A stretch of DNA of 64,000 bases from Gammaproteobacteria bacterium (GCA_012960305.1 DUBM01000015.1:1-64000); one strand, 5' to 3'. Counted from the stretch's first letter, positions 9,781-19,264 are shown. Numbers and translations are program-made. Notes: generated by a model not told the origin, from the letters alone.

Positions 9781-10545
9781 TTATGCGCCCGCATACCAGT
9801 GAAAATCGAAATCAGAATTTAAACCACCCGTCCCTCTACCAAAACCATCCATTGATGAAACTACTTGAATGGACTTAATAAATTTCAGCTGCTTGTAACC
9901 ACAATGCCGCTCAACTCTTAGTCGAACTGGAGCGCCATTTCCTTGAGGTAGATCTTTGCCATTCATGCCATAGGCTAAAATTGTCTGCGGATGGACAACA
10001 TCGAACATGTCATAACCTTCATACCAGCCACCATAGGCATCGATAACGACGTAGCGGGCTTCGGGTTTTACCCCGCCCGCAGCTTCCAATATTTTGAGCA
10101 GGGGAGCGCCGGTCCATTGCGCTATCGCTGACCAGCCTTGCTCGCAAATATGAGAAGTGATTTGGGTTCGCTTTGGGAAGCGTTTTAAATCCTCCAGAGA
10201 AAGCGAGATTGGTTGATTCACCAATCCTTCAACTGACAACCGCCACTCTGCGAAGCTTCCACGACGAAGTCGTTGATACTCTTCATCTTCAGGATTGCTC
10301 TGATTCCATACTGGGAAGTTTTTGGTGATCTCGTTAATATCGTGTTCTTGCACCAAAGCTTGGTTAGACAGCAGGAATCGTTGACTCGCCATGGTTAGCA
10401 CATCTGCAACACCCATCAGTCCGTCTCGGATTGTCGGAGGAGTGTAAATATTGCTGTCGCAACCGGTCAGTAATATGCCGCCCAGCGCACCGGCTCTGGA
10501 AATTAGTTGGCGACGGGATAAAGTTTTTGGCTTAGTGTTTTTCAT
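9781..10545 (-). CDS. Tat-exported molybdopterin oxidoreductase of the sulfite-oxidase (YedY/MsrP-like) family
   Basis: The N-terminus combines a twin-arginine motif (SRRQLISRAG) with a lipobox (LLTGC), so the protein may be a Tat-exported lipoprotein. The core matches the sulfite oxidase molybdopterin domain: HICEQGWSAIAQWTG holds the molybdenum-ligating Cys134, followed by YGGWYEGYDM and APVRLRVERHCGYKQLKFIKSI. At 254 residues it is a compact single-domain enzyme like YedY/MsrP, with no dimerisation domain. The start overlaps the cytochrome b gene by four bases (ATGA), so the two are translationally coupled. The pair resembles MsrP/MsrQ in layout, but this cytochrome is of a different type, so I do not assign methionine sulfoxide reduction. 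Confidence 0.88.
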   Translation of the reverse strand: MKNTKPKTLSRRQLISRAGALGGILLTGCDSNIYTPPTIRDGLMGVADVLTMASQRFLLSNQALVQEHDINEITKNFPVWNQSNPEDEEYQRLRRGSFAEWRLSVEGLVNQPISLSLEDLKRFPKRTQITSHICEQGWSAIAQWTGAPLLKILEAAGGVKPEARYVVIDAYGGWYEGYDMFDVVHPQTILAYGMNGKDLPQGNGAPVRLRVERHCGYKQLKFIKSIQVVSSMDGFGRGTGGLNSDFDFHWYAGA

Positions 10546-11315
10546 TCATTAGTCTCCGTCGAAATTGCATACTTTCCGGTAATCATTGAACGTATCTGGT
10601 TTCCTGCACCGGCGATAAATACTTCAATAATGTGTACGATGAGGAACAGGACCAATAATAAAGTACACACTACATGAAGAGTTCTTGCCGTTTGTCTCCC
10701 GCCGAAGATGTCGATTAGCTCAGGAAGAATGGCAGTAAATGCGGGCATCTGCGCAAATCCGGAGATGAACATCAACGGGAAGAGGACAAAGAGCACGATT
10801 AGGTAGGACATTTTCTGCAGAAAATTGTAAGACTTGGCTTTCTCACCGGCAGGTGCTTTAAATTGAAGATGATTTTGAATATCTGTTTTTATATGGCTGA
10901 GCTGAAATTCTTCGCGCTGTGGAAACATCTTCTTGTAGAATTTTTTCTGCCAGACATTCCAGCCGAGATAGGCGATGCCATTGAACGCAAATATCCAGGC
11001 GAAGAGATAATGATAATTTCTTCCCCAACGACGATCTCCCAAGGCATCAGCCTGATCCCAGGAAAGCCCCCAGTCAGAAAGTCTGAATACAGCAGGGTGG
11101 CCCTGAAATCCAACCTTGCCCCAATAAAGTTCAGGAAATTGCAGGAAAATCATCAGCCCACTCCAGAACAGGTAGCCAAAAGAAATCACTGTCACCCAAT
11201 GACAGATTCGCGCGTTGTAGCTATGGCGTTGAATCCATTCCTTTGAATTTTTGAGTTTAGAATTGTCGCTCACAATTTGCTCAGAATGACCCTGCACATA
11301 TAACCCTATACGCAT
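10542..11315 (-). CDS. Cytochrome b561/thiosulfate-reductase-type membrane cytochrome b
   Basis: An integral membrane protein with about four to five hydrophobic segments. Histidines fit haem b ligation: RHSYNARICHW before the first helix, HYLFAWIFAFNGIAYLG, and LHVVCTLLLVLFLIVHIIEVF with two His in one helix. This pattern belongs to the cytochrome b561/Ni-Fe-hydrogenase cytochrome b group that feeds or drains periplasmic molybdoenzymes. It would pass electrons between the quinone pool and the Tat molybdoenzyme that follows with a four-base overlap. I prefer the ATG at 11315 over the TTG at 11342; neither has a strong ribosome site, and a later GTG is also possible. Confidence 0.87.
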   Translation of the reverse strand: MRIGLYVQGHSEQIVSDNSKLKNSKEWIQRHSYNARICHWVTVISFGYLFWSGLMIFLQFPELYWGKVGFQGHPAVFRLSDWGLSWDQADALGDRRWGRNYHYLFAWIFAFNGIAYLGWNVWQKKFYKKMFPQREEFQLSHIKTDIQNHLQFKAPAGEKAKSYNFLQKMSYLIVLFVLFPLMFISGFAQMPAFTAILPELIDIFGGRQTARTLHVVCTLLLVLFLIVHIIEVFIAGAGNQIRSMITGKYAISTETNE

Positions 11316-11416
11316 GATCCAAAATAAATGGTCCAGTATCAAAAGGGGCCGCCTGCTAAAGATTGCCCGAGTTTTTATAACCCCTTTTCTAGGTTATGAC
11401 ATTACTCGCCTTGTGG

Positions 11417-11701
<285 letters not shown>

Positions 11702-11747
11702 TCAAATTATTCAAGATTTGAGTCTCTAGGATGGAATTTAATTAGAG

Positions 11748-11858
11748 CTATTTACTACTTTCGTTTTTCGCAAAGAGAGCAAGATATTTATTCAGTGAAT
11801 CTTCTGCAGCCGAAATTGCTGCTGAATCATCGCTAGAAAACCGATATGAGTTGTAGAC
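11748..11858 (-). pseudogene. Possible C-terminal fragment of a lost gene
   Basis: A 36-codon open stretch without a start codon reads VYNSYRFSSDDSAA, continues with a helical, alanine-rich segment and ends YLALFAKNESSK followed by a stop. It looks like the tail of a protein rather than random sequence and lies just upstream of the metY remnant on the same strand. I cannot name the family. It may be chance. Confidence 0.25.
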
Positions 11859-11881
11859 CTATAGAAATTTAGTATCTGACT

Positions 11882-11900
11882 GACAAGTCCGTGACTTGTC
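11882..11900. promoter_or_regulatory. Inverted repeat upstream of the first A/B unknown pair
   Basis: Perfect seven-base arms GACAAGT and ACTTGTC with the loop CCGTG, about 100 bases before the start at 12002. It could be an operator or a small hairpin in the leader. No regulator is identified. Confidence 0.35.
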
Positions 11901-12001
11901 GTCACTGTCTCGCGGCTAGCTTATTGCCTCGCTATGCTCCCCGGGCTAGACTAGAAGCTCTAATAATAAGTAGAGTGCGAGCGAACGCCACGGAGTATCG
12001 A

Positions 12002-12853
12002 ATGAAGTCTTTGGATTTTTCTTTTAGTCGAATTTCTTGTCTGGTATTGGGACTGCTAATAACAGCATCGCCAGCAGTATCGCAAGATATCCCCCGGCTC
12101 TTAAGTGGCCACCCTGACATGAGCGGAATCTGGCAAGTGTTGAACGAGGCCAACTATGATCTCGAGCCACATATAGCCCGGCACTCGATGCAAATGCGTG
12201 AAGGCCCTATCAATCCAGTTCCTGCCATCCCGACATTACGACTTGGGGCGGTTGGCGCCGTACCGGGTAGTTTGGGTGTGATAGTAGGGGGAGGCCAGAT
12301 CCCCTACACCCCTGATGCTCGAGCCCTTAAAGAGGACAACATGGCCAATTGGGTTGACCGTGATCCTGAAGTGAAATGTTTTCTTCCAGGTGTGCCTCGA
12401 GCTACTTATATCCCCATGCCATTCCAGATTGTTCAGGGCGACAATGATATTTTTATCGCCTACCAATTTGCTGGTGCGGTTCGCGATATCTATATGGACA
12501 ACCCTGGTCCTTCGCAAGTGGATTCTTGGATGGGTTGGTCAGTTGGTGAGTGGGAAGGTGATACCTTAGTAGTTGATGTGACTGGCCTGGCTGAGGGAAC
12601 TTGGCTAGATCGCTCCGGTAGCCACCATAGCTACCAGCTGCATGTGGTAGAGCGATATACAATGATTGGTCCAAATCATATTGAATACGAAGCTACAATC
12701 GAAGATCCTATGGTTTTAACTGAGCCTTTTACTATAAAGATGCCGATTTATCGCCGCATTGAAGAGAATGCCCGGCTTATGGATTTTCGCTGTGTTGAAT
12801 TTGTAGAAGAGTTAATTTACGGAGAGGCGCGAAGATATCCGCTGCCCCGTTAA
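12002..12853 (+). CDS. Secreted protein of unknown function, PDLSGIWQ family type A (copy 1)
   Basis: The ATG at 12002 has GGAG upstream and starts a Sec signal ending PAVSQ. I recognise the family by pattern but know no function. Motifs in order: HPDMSGIWQVLNEANYDLEPH at the mature N-terminus; CFLPGVPRATYIPMPFQIVQ in the middle; WMGWSVGEWEGDTLVVDV; DRSGSHHSYQ with a His pair; ERYTMIGPNHIEYEATIEDP; and a final CVEFVEEL. The same order of motifs occurs in the protein at 57968-58801. It is followed after 25 bases by its type B relative and then by a DUF6152 protein, so the three probably form one operon. No catalytic site can be named; conserved Cys, His and Trp suggest a binding or redox role. 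Confidence 0.82.
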   Translation: MKSLDFSFSRISCLVLGLLITASPAVSQDIPRLLSGHPDMSGIWQVLNEANYDLEPHIARHSMQMREGPINPVPAIPTLRLGAVGAVPGSLGVIVGGGQIPYTPDARALKEDNMANWVDRDPEVKCFLPGVPRATYIPMPFQIVQGDNDIFIAYQFAGAVRDIYMDNPGPSQVDSWMGWSVGEWEGDTLVVDVTGLAEGTWLDRSGSHHSYQLHVVERYTMIGPNHIEYEATIEDPMVLTEPFTIKMPIYRRIEENARLMDFRCVEFVEELIYGEARRYPLPR

Positions 12854-12878
12854 ACGATTAAGTTTGAGGAGGTTAAAT

Positions 12879-14000
12879 ATGCGCAATTTAATGAAAACGA
12901 TAAATCTCGGTGTTTTGGCACTCACAACATTAACGTTAACTCCAATAGTGGTCGCTCAAAGCGGGGCACTTCCACGCACGGCCAATGGCCATCCAGACCT
13001 TTCTGGTACTTACGATGTATCAACATTAACTCCTCTACAACGACCAGCGGAGTTTGGAGAAAAGCTATTCCTAACGAATGACGAGGCGGCAGTGATTGCT
13101 GCAGCGGAATCGCGCCGTAACTCAGATCGTAACCAAGCGAGTGATCCTAACCGTGCAGCTCCACCACAGGGCGGCGATGGCTCAACTGGGGCTTCTGGCA
13201 ATGTTGGTGGCTACAACACCTTCTGGATTGATCGTGGCACCGGTGCGTTCCAGATCGATGGGCAGTGGCGAACTTCTATTATTATCGATCCACCCAATGG
13301 ACGTATGCCAGCACAGACTGATGAGCGGCGTGCAGAGCGGCGAGCAAGGCTAGGAGCTGGCGAAGCAGCACCAAGGCGCGAGGGTGGTTCCAATGATGGT
13401 ACGGCTTACTGGCTGGATGCCGGGCTTGAAGCACCGGGACCATACGACAACATGGAACAGCGTCCGTTTGCTGAACGTTGCCTGCTATCATTTAGCTCCA
13501 CCGGTGGACCACCGATGTTGCCGGCTCTGTATAACAACCATAAGCGTATTGTTCAGAGTGAAGATACAATCATAATTCAAGTAGAAATGGTGCATGAAGC
13601 TAGAGTCGTGCGAATGAATACAAAGCATGATCCTGCTCATATTCAGAAATGGTTGGGTGATTCGATTGGCTGGTGGGAAGGAGATACGCTGGTTGTCGAA
13701 ACGACTAATTTTCGTGATGTTCCCGCATTTTCTCAAGGCTCAAAAGACATGAAGGTGACAGAACATTTTCGCATGGAGAGCCCTGATCAGCTTGTCTATA
13801 CGTTTACTGTCGAAGACGACAATGTATGGACTGCACCGTTCACTGGTGAATATGCATGGCCGCGCAGCACTAATAAAGTGTTTGAATATGCTTGCCACGA
13901 GGCAAACTATGCACTCGAAGGTATTATGAAAGGTGCGCGTTTGTTGGAAGCGGAATTCCGTGGTGAAGAGCCTGAAGGGGTGCCTAACCCAACTCGATAG
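12879..14000 (+). CDS. Secreted protein of unknown function, PDLSG family type B (copy 1)
   Basis: The ATG at 12879 follows GAGGAGG by six bases and starts a Sec signal ending PIVVAQ. The mature protein opens GALPRTANGHPDLSGTYD, then STLTPLQRP. A low-complexity segment rich in Arg, Ala and Gly lies between about residues 155 and 180. Later motifs are ERCLLSFSSTGGPP, LYNNHKRIVQ, IGWWEGDTLVVETTNF and VFEYACHEANYALEGI. The WEGDTLVV block and the final Cys-Glu or Cys-His-Glu link it to the type A family. Its closest relative in the window is at 56824-57855. Function is unknown; co-occurrence with type A in both places points to a joint role. Confidence 0.82.
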   Translation: MRNLMKTINLGVLALTTLTLTPIVVAQSGALPRTANGHPDLSGTYDVSTLTPLQRPAEFGEKLFLTNDEAAVIAAAESRRNSDRNQASDPNRAAPPQGGDGSTGASGNVGGYNTFWIDRGTGAFQIDGQWRTSIIIDPPNGRMPAQTDERRAERRARLGAGEAAPRREGGSNDGTAYWLDAGLEAPGPYDNMEQRPFAERCLLSFSSTGGPPMLPALYNNHKRIVQSEDTIIIQVEMVHEARVVRMNTKHDPAHIQKWLGDSIGWWEGDTLVVETTNFRDVPAFSQGSKDMKVTEHFRMESPDQLVYTFTVEDDNVWTAPFTGEYAWPRSTNKVFEYACHEANYALEGIMKGARLLEAEFRGEEPEGVPNPTR

Positions 14001-14057
14001 GCGATATAAACAAAAGTTTAATTGACGATAAATGGTATAAATATCAGGAGAATTAAT

Positions 14058-14513
14058 ATGGCAAAGCAGCACTCTGTGATCTTCAAAATGAGTATGGCGT
14101 TGGCAGTATTGGCTGGTTTAATCATGACCCTTGAAACACCAGCCGTGGCTCATCATGCTTTCAGCGCTGAGTTTGATCCCAATCGTCCAGTTGTTCTTCG
14201 TGGTCCTGTGGTAAGAGTTGAATGGGTAAACCCTCATACCTGGATTCACTTGGAGATCACCAATGAAGACGGTAGCAAGCAAGTATGGATGGTAGAGGGT
14301 GGTACACCGAACACCCTGCTAAGACGTGGTTTGTCGAGAGCGACGATACCTGTTGGAACTATGATTGTGGTTGATGGCTATCAAAGCAAAGACCGCAGTG
14401 CTCGTGCCAATGGTCGTGATGTGACTTTTGAAGATGGGCGCAAATTCTTCATGGGTTCATCAGGGACTGGCGCACCACGTGACGGTCGCGATGCAACAGA
14501 ACCAGGACAATAG
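14058..14513 (+). CDS. DUF6152 family small secreted protein
   Basis: The ATG at 14058 has AGGAG seven bases upstream. A Sec signal ends PAVA, so the mature chain would begin HHAFSAEFDPN. The next blocks, RGPVVRVEWVNPHTWIHLEI and VDGYQSKDRSARANGRDVTF, match DUF6152, a small OB-like domain of unknown function. In many genomes such proteins lie beside secreted PDLSG proteins, as here. A histidine exposed at the mature N-terminus is a possible metal ligand; this is my inference. It ends the A-B-DUF6152 unit and is followed by a terminator. Confidence 0.85.
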   Translation: MAKQHSVIFKMSMALAVLAGLIMTLETPAVAHHAFSAEFDPNRPVVLRGPVVRVEWVNPHTWIHLEITNEDGSKQVWMVEGGTPNTLLRRGLSRATIPVGTMIVVDGYQSKDRSARANGRDVTFEDGRKFFMGSSGTGAPRDGRDATEPGQ

Positions 14514-14590
14514 GAAACGCTAATTCTGAGACTACAGCCAAATAGCTGGAAAGTTAGTCGTTAGAATATTTGAAAGAAAGAACGTTTTTA

Positions 14591-14622
14591 AAAGGCATTC
14601 GGGGCGACCCTTGAATGCCTTT
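14591..14622 (+). terminator. Rho-independent terminator after the A-B-DUF6152 unit
   Basis: Ten-base perfect stem AAAGGCATTC / GAATGCCTTT, with an extra GGG/CCC pairing inside the loop, 78 bases after the DUF6152 gene. Confidence 0.75.
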
Positions 14623-14727
14623 ATATTGCCTTCCTAGTGACTAAATGCTTGTTGCTTCTACGTTCGCAAATAAAATTATAAAGGCAGAGGCTATCTTAGT
14701 CCTGACTAATTAACCGATCAGCCCGCA

Positions 14728-14907
14728 TTAACCTAAAAAGTAACGAATCGCCATGGCAATAATCATTATGACCATTAGCGGTGTCATCCACCTGCTGATT
14801 TTTTGTAATTCGTCTGGTGAGCGTTCTCGTCCATGCTTCTCGAGCATTGGCACGAGTAGAAAGAGTGTCGCAAAGAGAATTACAATAATTCCAACCAGTA
14901 CCGTCAT
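14728..14907 (-). CDS. Small two-helix membrane protein (59 residues)
   Basis: Read by hand on the reverse strand: AAGGAG lies six bases before an ATG at 14905-14907, and the frame stops at 14728. The protein has a hydrophobic N-terminal segment (MTVLVGIIVILFATLFLL), a charged loop (EKHGRERSPDELQKISR) and a second hydrophobic segment (PLMVIMIIAMAIRYFLG). Good ribosome site, membrane layout and clean ends support a real gene. I do not recognise a family. Confidence 0.7.
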   Translation of the reverse strand: MTVLVGIIVILFATLFLLVPMLEKHGRERSPDELQKISRWMTPLMVIMIIAMAIRYFLG

Positions 14908-15214
14908 CTAAAACTCCTTCAAAGTTGAGCCTCTAGATTTCAAATTTCAAGAAAATCACTCAGTAAATTATTAGTGTTGGTTTGTGACTTGAGGACTTTA
15001 GCGTAAGTGTACTCCCACCGCAGCCATTCTCAATATTCAATTGGCGAGTCGAATTTCCGCAATACTCCATTCATTGATAGTAGGGCTCGTTGATCCGATT
15101 CTGGGCTAGAACTAGTGGGATTTGGACGCAAGAGTAGTTGGACTTAGGCGCGGATAGCTTTTATTCTCTGTCTACAGTCTTTCTATACAAACAATACTAA
15201 GCTAAGGAGCTGTT
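14908..15214. other. Intergenic region between divergent genes
   Basis: About 300 bases between the small membrane protein and the NHL lipoprotein. It ends with AAGGAG before the ATG at 15215. I see no RNA gene, repeat or terminator. Confidence 0.5.
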
Positions 15215-16345
15215 ATGTCATCTTCACGAAGTATGTTATCTATCCTTATTGCATCAATATTGGTGCTTGTGACTGGTTGCGGAGCGGATGCAACTGGAGG
15301 CAACCCAATCAGCGGTGCTGGAATACCTAATCCAACTCCAGTAGTTACCAGAAACTGGGGAGATCTCCCCGCTGGAAGGAACTGGGGCTCTACAGCCGGT
15401 GTCGACATCGACCCTAACGATGGTCATATCTGGGCCTATGAGCGTTGCGGAGCAGGGACATTTGGTGGAGGGACTCCCATCAATTGCGATACCAATCCGG
15501 TAGATCCAATTTTTAAATTCGATCGAAATACTGGCGAAGTTCTCGCTAATTTTGGCGGTGGTATTTTCATGACTCCCCACGGTATTCATGCAGATTCTGA
15601 AGGTAATGTCTGGGTAACGGATTTTGCTAATAATTCAGCGGGTACAAAAGGCCACCAGGTCCATAAATTTAGCTCTAGTGGTGAATTGTTGATGAGCCTG
15701 GGTACAGCGGGACAGCCCGGTAGTGGCCCTAATCAGTTCAATCAACCTAATGACGTAATTGTTGGTCCCGATGGCAGCATTTATGTGGCTGACGGACACA
15801 ATGGTCAGGGCTTAACTAGCAATCAAGCAATGGATGAAGGCCGTGCCGAAGGTTCAACTGCTCGCATTATTAAGTTCTCGCCTGATGGGCAACGCATAAA
15901 AGAATGGGGGCAGATTGGTGTTCGCCATGGCGAATTCAGAACTCCTCATGCTTTAGAATTTGATTCTAGGGGCCGACTTTGGGTTGCTGATCGCGGTAAT
16001 CACCGTTTAGAAATATTTGATCAGGACGGCAACTATCTGGATTCCCGATATATGTTTGGCCGCATTAGCGGAATCTTCATAACTGATGATGACATGATGT
16101 ATGCCATCGATTCCGAATCTAGCCCAACTGGTCACGTTGGTTGGAGAAATGGAGTGCGTATCGGGCACATAGATGAGGATCGCATTACTGGATTTATTCA
16201 GCCCTTCGAACGTGAAGACCGTGTTTATCAGGGCACTGCGGGTGAGGGTGTGGCAGTAGATGCTCAAGGTAATGTGTACGCTGCTGAGGGGCCAAACTCA
16301 TTAAGCTCAGCTGGCGGCGCTTTTACTAAGTATTCAGTTCGCTAG
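15215..16345 (+). CDS. NHL-repeat beta-propeller lipoprotein
   Basis: A leader ending LVTGC gives a lipobox, so the protein should be anchored in a membrane. The mature part is a propeller with repeated NHL-type signatures: VDIDPNDGHIWAYERCG, MTPHGIHADSEGNVWVTDFA, FNQPNDVIVGPDGSIYVADGH, FRTPHALEFDSRGRLWVADRGNHR and GEGVAVDAQGNVYAAEG. The repeats resemble those of peptidyl-alpha-hydroxyglycine alpha-amidating lyase and of SMP-30-like lactonases, but no catalytic role can be assigned. The gene seems to stand alone. A related unanchored propeller is at 35585-36712. Confidence 0.85.
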   Translation: MSSSRSMLSILIASILVLVTGCGADATGGNPISGAGIPNPTPVVTRNWGDLPAGRNWGSTAGVDIDPNDGHIWAYERCGAGTFGGGTPINCDTNPVDPIFKFDRNTGEVLANFGGGIFMTPHGIHADSEGNVWVTDFANNSAGTKGHQVHKFSSSGELLMSLGTAGQPGSGPNQFNQPNDVIVGPDGSIYVADGHNGQGLTSNQAMDEGRAEGSTARIIKFSPDGQRIKEWGQIGVRHGEFRTPHALEFDSRGRLWVADRGNHRLEIFDQDGNYLDSRYMFGRISGIFITDDDMMYAIDSESSPTGHVGWRNGVRIGHIDEDRITGFIQPFEREDRVYQGTAGEGVAVDAQGNVYAAEGPNSLSSAGGAFTKYSVR

Positions 16346-16486
16346 AGTAGTTTATTCTCTAAAGCAGTTTAAAAACAGAATTGAAAGATTCTAAAACACA
16401 GCCAGATTACTTCAAAACCTTTGCTCTAAGCATTGGTGATTAAGTTAATCTGGTTTTGTTGTTTTTGAGAACTCAGAAGAGGTCAA

Positions 16487-17017
16487 TTAAGATCGCGGGT
16501 CTATTTTTAATTCTCTTTTGAAGCGTTTGAAATTACGCACGTAGGCCTCCGCGCTCTTAACCAAGCTCTGTTGCTGTTCCGGCGAGAGTTCCTTTACTAT
16601 TTTCGCAGGGGATCCCATTACTAGTGAACCGTCTGGTATTTCCTTGCCCTCGGTAACTAAAGCATTCGCACCAATTAAACAATTCCTGCCGATTTTGGCG
16701 CCATTGAGAACTACAGCATTAATCCCTATCAAAGAGTTATCACCGATTGAGCAGCCATGCAGGATTGCTTGGTGTCCAACCGTGACATTTTTGCCAATTT
16801 CTAATGGTGTGTCGGGATCTGTATGCAGAACTGCACAATCTTGTACATTAGAATTTTCTCCAATGGTAATTAGCGCATTGTCACCACGAGCCACTGCTCC
16901 AAACCAAACGCTGGCATTATTTTCCAGTACAACCAGGCCAACTACTGTGGCACTGTCGGCGATAAAGTAATCTTCACCGCGAATTTCGACAGTTCTGTCA
17001 CCTAAAGAATAAATCAT
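16487..17017 (-). CDS. Gamma-carbonic-anhydrase-like hexapeptide-repeat protein
   Basis: A left-handed beta-helix protein of 176 residues with hexapeptide repeats. Motifs such as [32 protein letters not shown] and [21 protein letters not shown] carry the three His metal ligands of the gamma carbonic anhydrase/YrdA/PaaY group; the end has [11 protein letters not shown]. These proteins form trimers, bind Zn or Fe, and some act as carbonic anhydrases or thioesterases. I take the ATG at 17017; an in-frame TTG five codons upstream is less likely. The protein has no export signal, unlike most neighbours. Confidence 0.9.
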   Translation of the reverse strand: MIYSLGDRTVEIRGEDYFIADSATVVGLVVLENNASVWFGAVARGDNALITIGENSNVQDCAVLHTDPDTPLEIGKNVTVGHQAILHGCSIGDNSLIGINAVVLNGAKIGRNCLIGANALVTEGKEIPDGSLVMGSPAKIVKELSPEQQQSLVKSAEAYVRNFKRFKRELKIDPRS

Positions 17018-17194
17018 TATTGCTTGTCCCAACTGAAAAAGATGAAGTTTATCATAGCCATAATTGTGCTAGTTAACTCATGAAAATTTATCGCTTTAGA
17101 AAATTGTTGTAGAAGAAAACTTGTGGAGATTGATTCACAATGAATTGAAAATCATTATCAGTGTTAAATCCTGAAAAAAAAAAGGAATTCTTTA

Positions 17195-17566
17195 ATGAAT
17201 GAAGCAAAGCTACAGCTGGTGAATTGGGATGAGGTTGAACTCGAAAGTGTAAATGAAAGCATGCAGCGGAGAATCGTAACCGGTGAGAAAATGACCGTGG
17301 CACGGATCTATTTTAAAGATGGCTTTATCGTTCCCTTGCATAGTCACCCCAATGAACAAATAACTCAGGTGGTAAAAGGACAAATGTTGTTTGTATTTGA
17401 CGGTAACAAAGCACAAGAAATGCTTCTCAACCCTGGAGATGTCGTCGTTATTCCTGCCAATATTCCTCATCAGGCGACTTGTATCGGTGAAGTTGAGGAA
17501 ATAGATATGTGGGCTCCTCGGCGAGATGACTGGTTAGATGGCTCCGATACTTACCTTAGAAGTTAA
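17195..17566 (+). CDS. Single-domain cytoplasmic cupin
   Basis: A 123-residue protein with both cupin motifs: PLHSHPNEQITQVVKGQM (metal ligands H, H, E) and GDVVVIPANIPHQA (the last His). No signal peptide, unlike the four other cupins in this window. AAAAGGAA lies before the ATG. Small cupins of this kind act as sugar-binding, isomerase or dioxygenase proteins, or as sensors; no substrate can be given. It lies between the carbonic-anhydrase-like gene (divergent) and the serine hydrolase. Confidence 0.85.
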   Translation: MNEAKLQLVNWDEVELESVNESMQRRIVTGEKMTVARIYFKDGFIVPLHSHPNEQITQVVKGQMLFVFDGNKAQEMLLNPGDVVVIPANIPHQATCIGEVEEIDMWAPRRDDWLDGSDTYLRS

Positions 17567-17759
17567 CTTAAAACAACTTAAGGCCCGTTAAGTTCAGCTC
17601 GGCTAGAATGACTATATTAATGTGATTCACAGCAAAATTGTCTGAAATGAATGTTCCAAAAGGAAAGCTGATGGTGGTTCAGAACATAGACTTACAACCA
17701 AATAGCTTTTATTCTTTAGGTAACTACTAATCTTCAGCTAACTACCGGAGGCACCCGTC

Positions 17760-19202
17760 ATGAAGAACGCCTTGAAGCAGTTCACAATCTGTTTGAGCCC
17801 ATTTTTATTATTTATATCTTCACAGTCATTTGCTCAACAAGAAGAAAATTATGATTACTGGCAACACCAGCGCGCCATGGTTTCTAGAGGCCAGCAAGCT
17901 GTATTTATGTGTAATGGTTTGTTTACTTCCAACCGCACATTGGAACAGGTTTTTGATAAAGAGCTGGCATTTTTTCGTGAACCAATCGGTGATGCCAATG
18001 GTGGTGACTATAACGTTGATTGGGAAAGGAGAGCGGTCGAAGTAGGCGCCCAGGGTGCTGTGCCTGTCATGCGAGCAGCATTTCGGAATGGCATCGGCTG
18101 TGTGATTTTACCGCCGGATCAAACCCTTTTAGATATTGATAGATTACCAGAGCTAACGCTTCCTTCACCTCCCGGCGACCCTGCGCAAATCCTCTGGCCT
18201 AATGGAGATTTAGTCGTCGAACGTGACCTTCCTGCTAATATTAGTGCTTCTGCCTTACAAGCTGCTTCCGACTGGGCATTCGATCGAGAGTCAGAGGAGC
18301 AAGTTACTCTAAGCCTACTAGTGGTTTATGACGGCGAAATTATTCACGAGCGATATGCACCTGGCTTCGATGCAACTACTCGTACCCGCACTTGGTCCAC
18401 TGCCAAAAGCATTGCCTCGACATTAATAGGTATATTGGTGGACGATGGAAGAATGAATTTGGATGATCCTCTCGGGTTTGGATGGTATCCAGAAAACAGG
18501 ACACCAGAAACTGATCCGAGAAATGAAATTACGTTGCGACAAGTACTCAATATGTCCAGCGGCTTGGATACTATAGATAACGGCGGGCGTGAGTATGCCA
18601 CCGGATCAGGCATGTCCTATTGGGCAGGGTCGAGTTCTGTTGTTGGTGCTCGAAGTCGCGCCTTGATAAGAGAGCCTGGCACTCATTGGGATTATGAAAA
18701 TTACGACACCTTGCTAGGTGTCTATGCTATGAAGTTGGCTTTAGGGGGGGAGAAAACCTATGCAGAATTTCCTCGACGAGCTTTGTTGGACAAAATCGGT
18801 ATGCGCAATACCCTGGTTAGTACCGATCGGTTCGGAGACTTCGTTCTAAGTAGTCAGGTTTATACCAATGCTCGTGATCTCGCTCGTTTCGGATTACTTT
18901 ATCTAAACGGTGGGACCTGGAATGGGGAACGACTAATTTCCGAAGAGTGGATCGATTTTGTAAGGACACCTGCGCCGGCAACGGTAGGCAAGGGTGGTCA
19001 CTACGGAGGCCAGTGGTGGCTAGTTCCAGAAAGCAGGAATGATGTGCCGAAAGGAGCATACTCCACCAACGGCAATCGTGGTCAATACACTGTTGTTGTT
19101 CCTTCTCAAGATCTGGTCATCGTAAGGCGGGGACTAGACTATGGTCGTCAAGGTTTTAGTCAATGGGACCTAACAAGAGAAATATTGAAGTCAATCGACT
19201 GA
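17760..19202 (+). CDS. Secreted serine hydrolase of the class C beta-lactamase/esterase family
   Basis: A Sec signal ends QSFAQ. The mature protein has a domain of about 150 residues with no match that I recognise, then a beta-lactamase-type serine hydrolase fold: the nucleophile motif SxxK as STAK (Ser213, Lys216) in RTWSTAKSIASTL, and YEN (Tyr312-Asn314) as the YxN motif in WDYENYDTLLGVYA. Such proteins include penicillin-binding proteins, EstB-type esterases and D-aminopeptidases. The ATG at 17760 has CGGAGG eight bases upstream. The next gene starts 62 bases later, so co-transcription with the CMD-like gene is likely. Confidence 0.88.
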   Translation: MKNALKQFTICLSPFLLFISSQSFAQQEENYDYWQHQRAMVSRGQQAVFMCNGLFTSNRTLEQVFDKELAFFREPIGDANGGDYNVDWERRAVEVGAQGAVPVMRAAFRNGIGCVILPPDQTLLDIDRLPELTLPSPPGDPAQILWPNGDLVVERDLPANISASALQAASDWAFDRESEEQVTLSLLVVYDGEIIHERYAPGFDATTRTRTWSTAKSIASTLIGILVDDGRMNLDDPLGFGWYPENRTPETDPRNEITLRQVLNMSSGLDTIDNGGREYATGSGMSYWAGSSSVVGARSRALIREPGTHWDYENYDTLLGVYAMKLALGGEKTYAEFPRRALLDKIGMRNTLVSTDRFGDFVLSSQVYTNARDLARFGLLYLNGGTWNGERLISEEWIDFVRTPAPATVGKGGHYGGQWWLVPESRNDVPKGAYSTNGNRGQYTVVVPSQDLVIVRRGLDYGRQGFSQWDLTREILKSID

Positions 19203-19264
19203 TATTTTTAGCCAGTCACCGTATAGTAAATCATTTTCGACAAGATAAATTTGGAGTATTAATC

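Noticed and set aside
10863..11246. 127-codon plus-strand frame opposite the cytochrome b gene
   Set aside because: Antisense shadow of a strong membrane-protein gene with no domain of its own.
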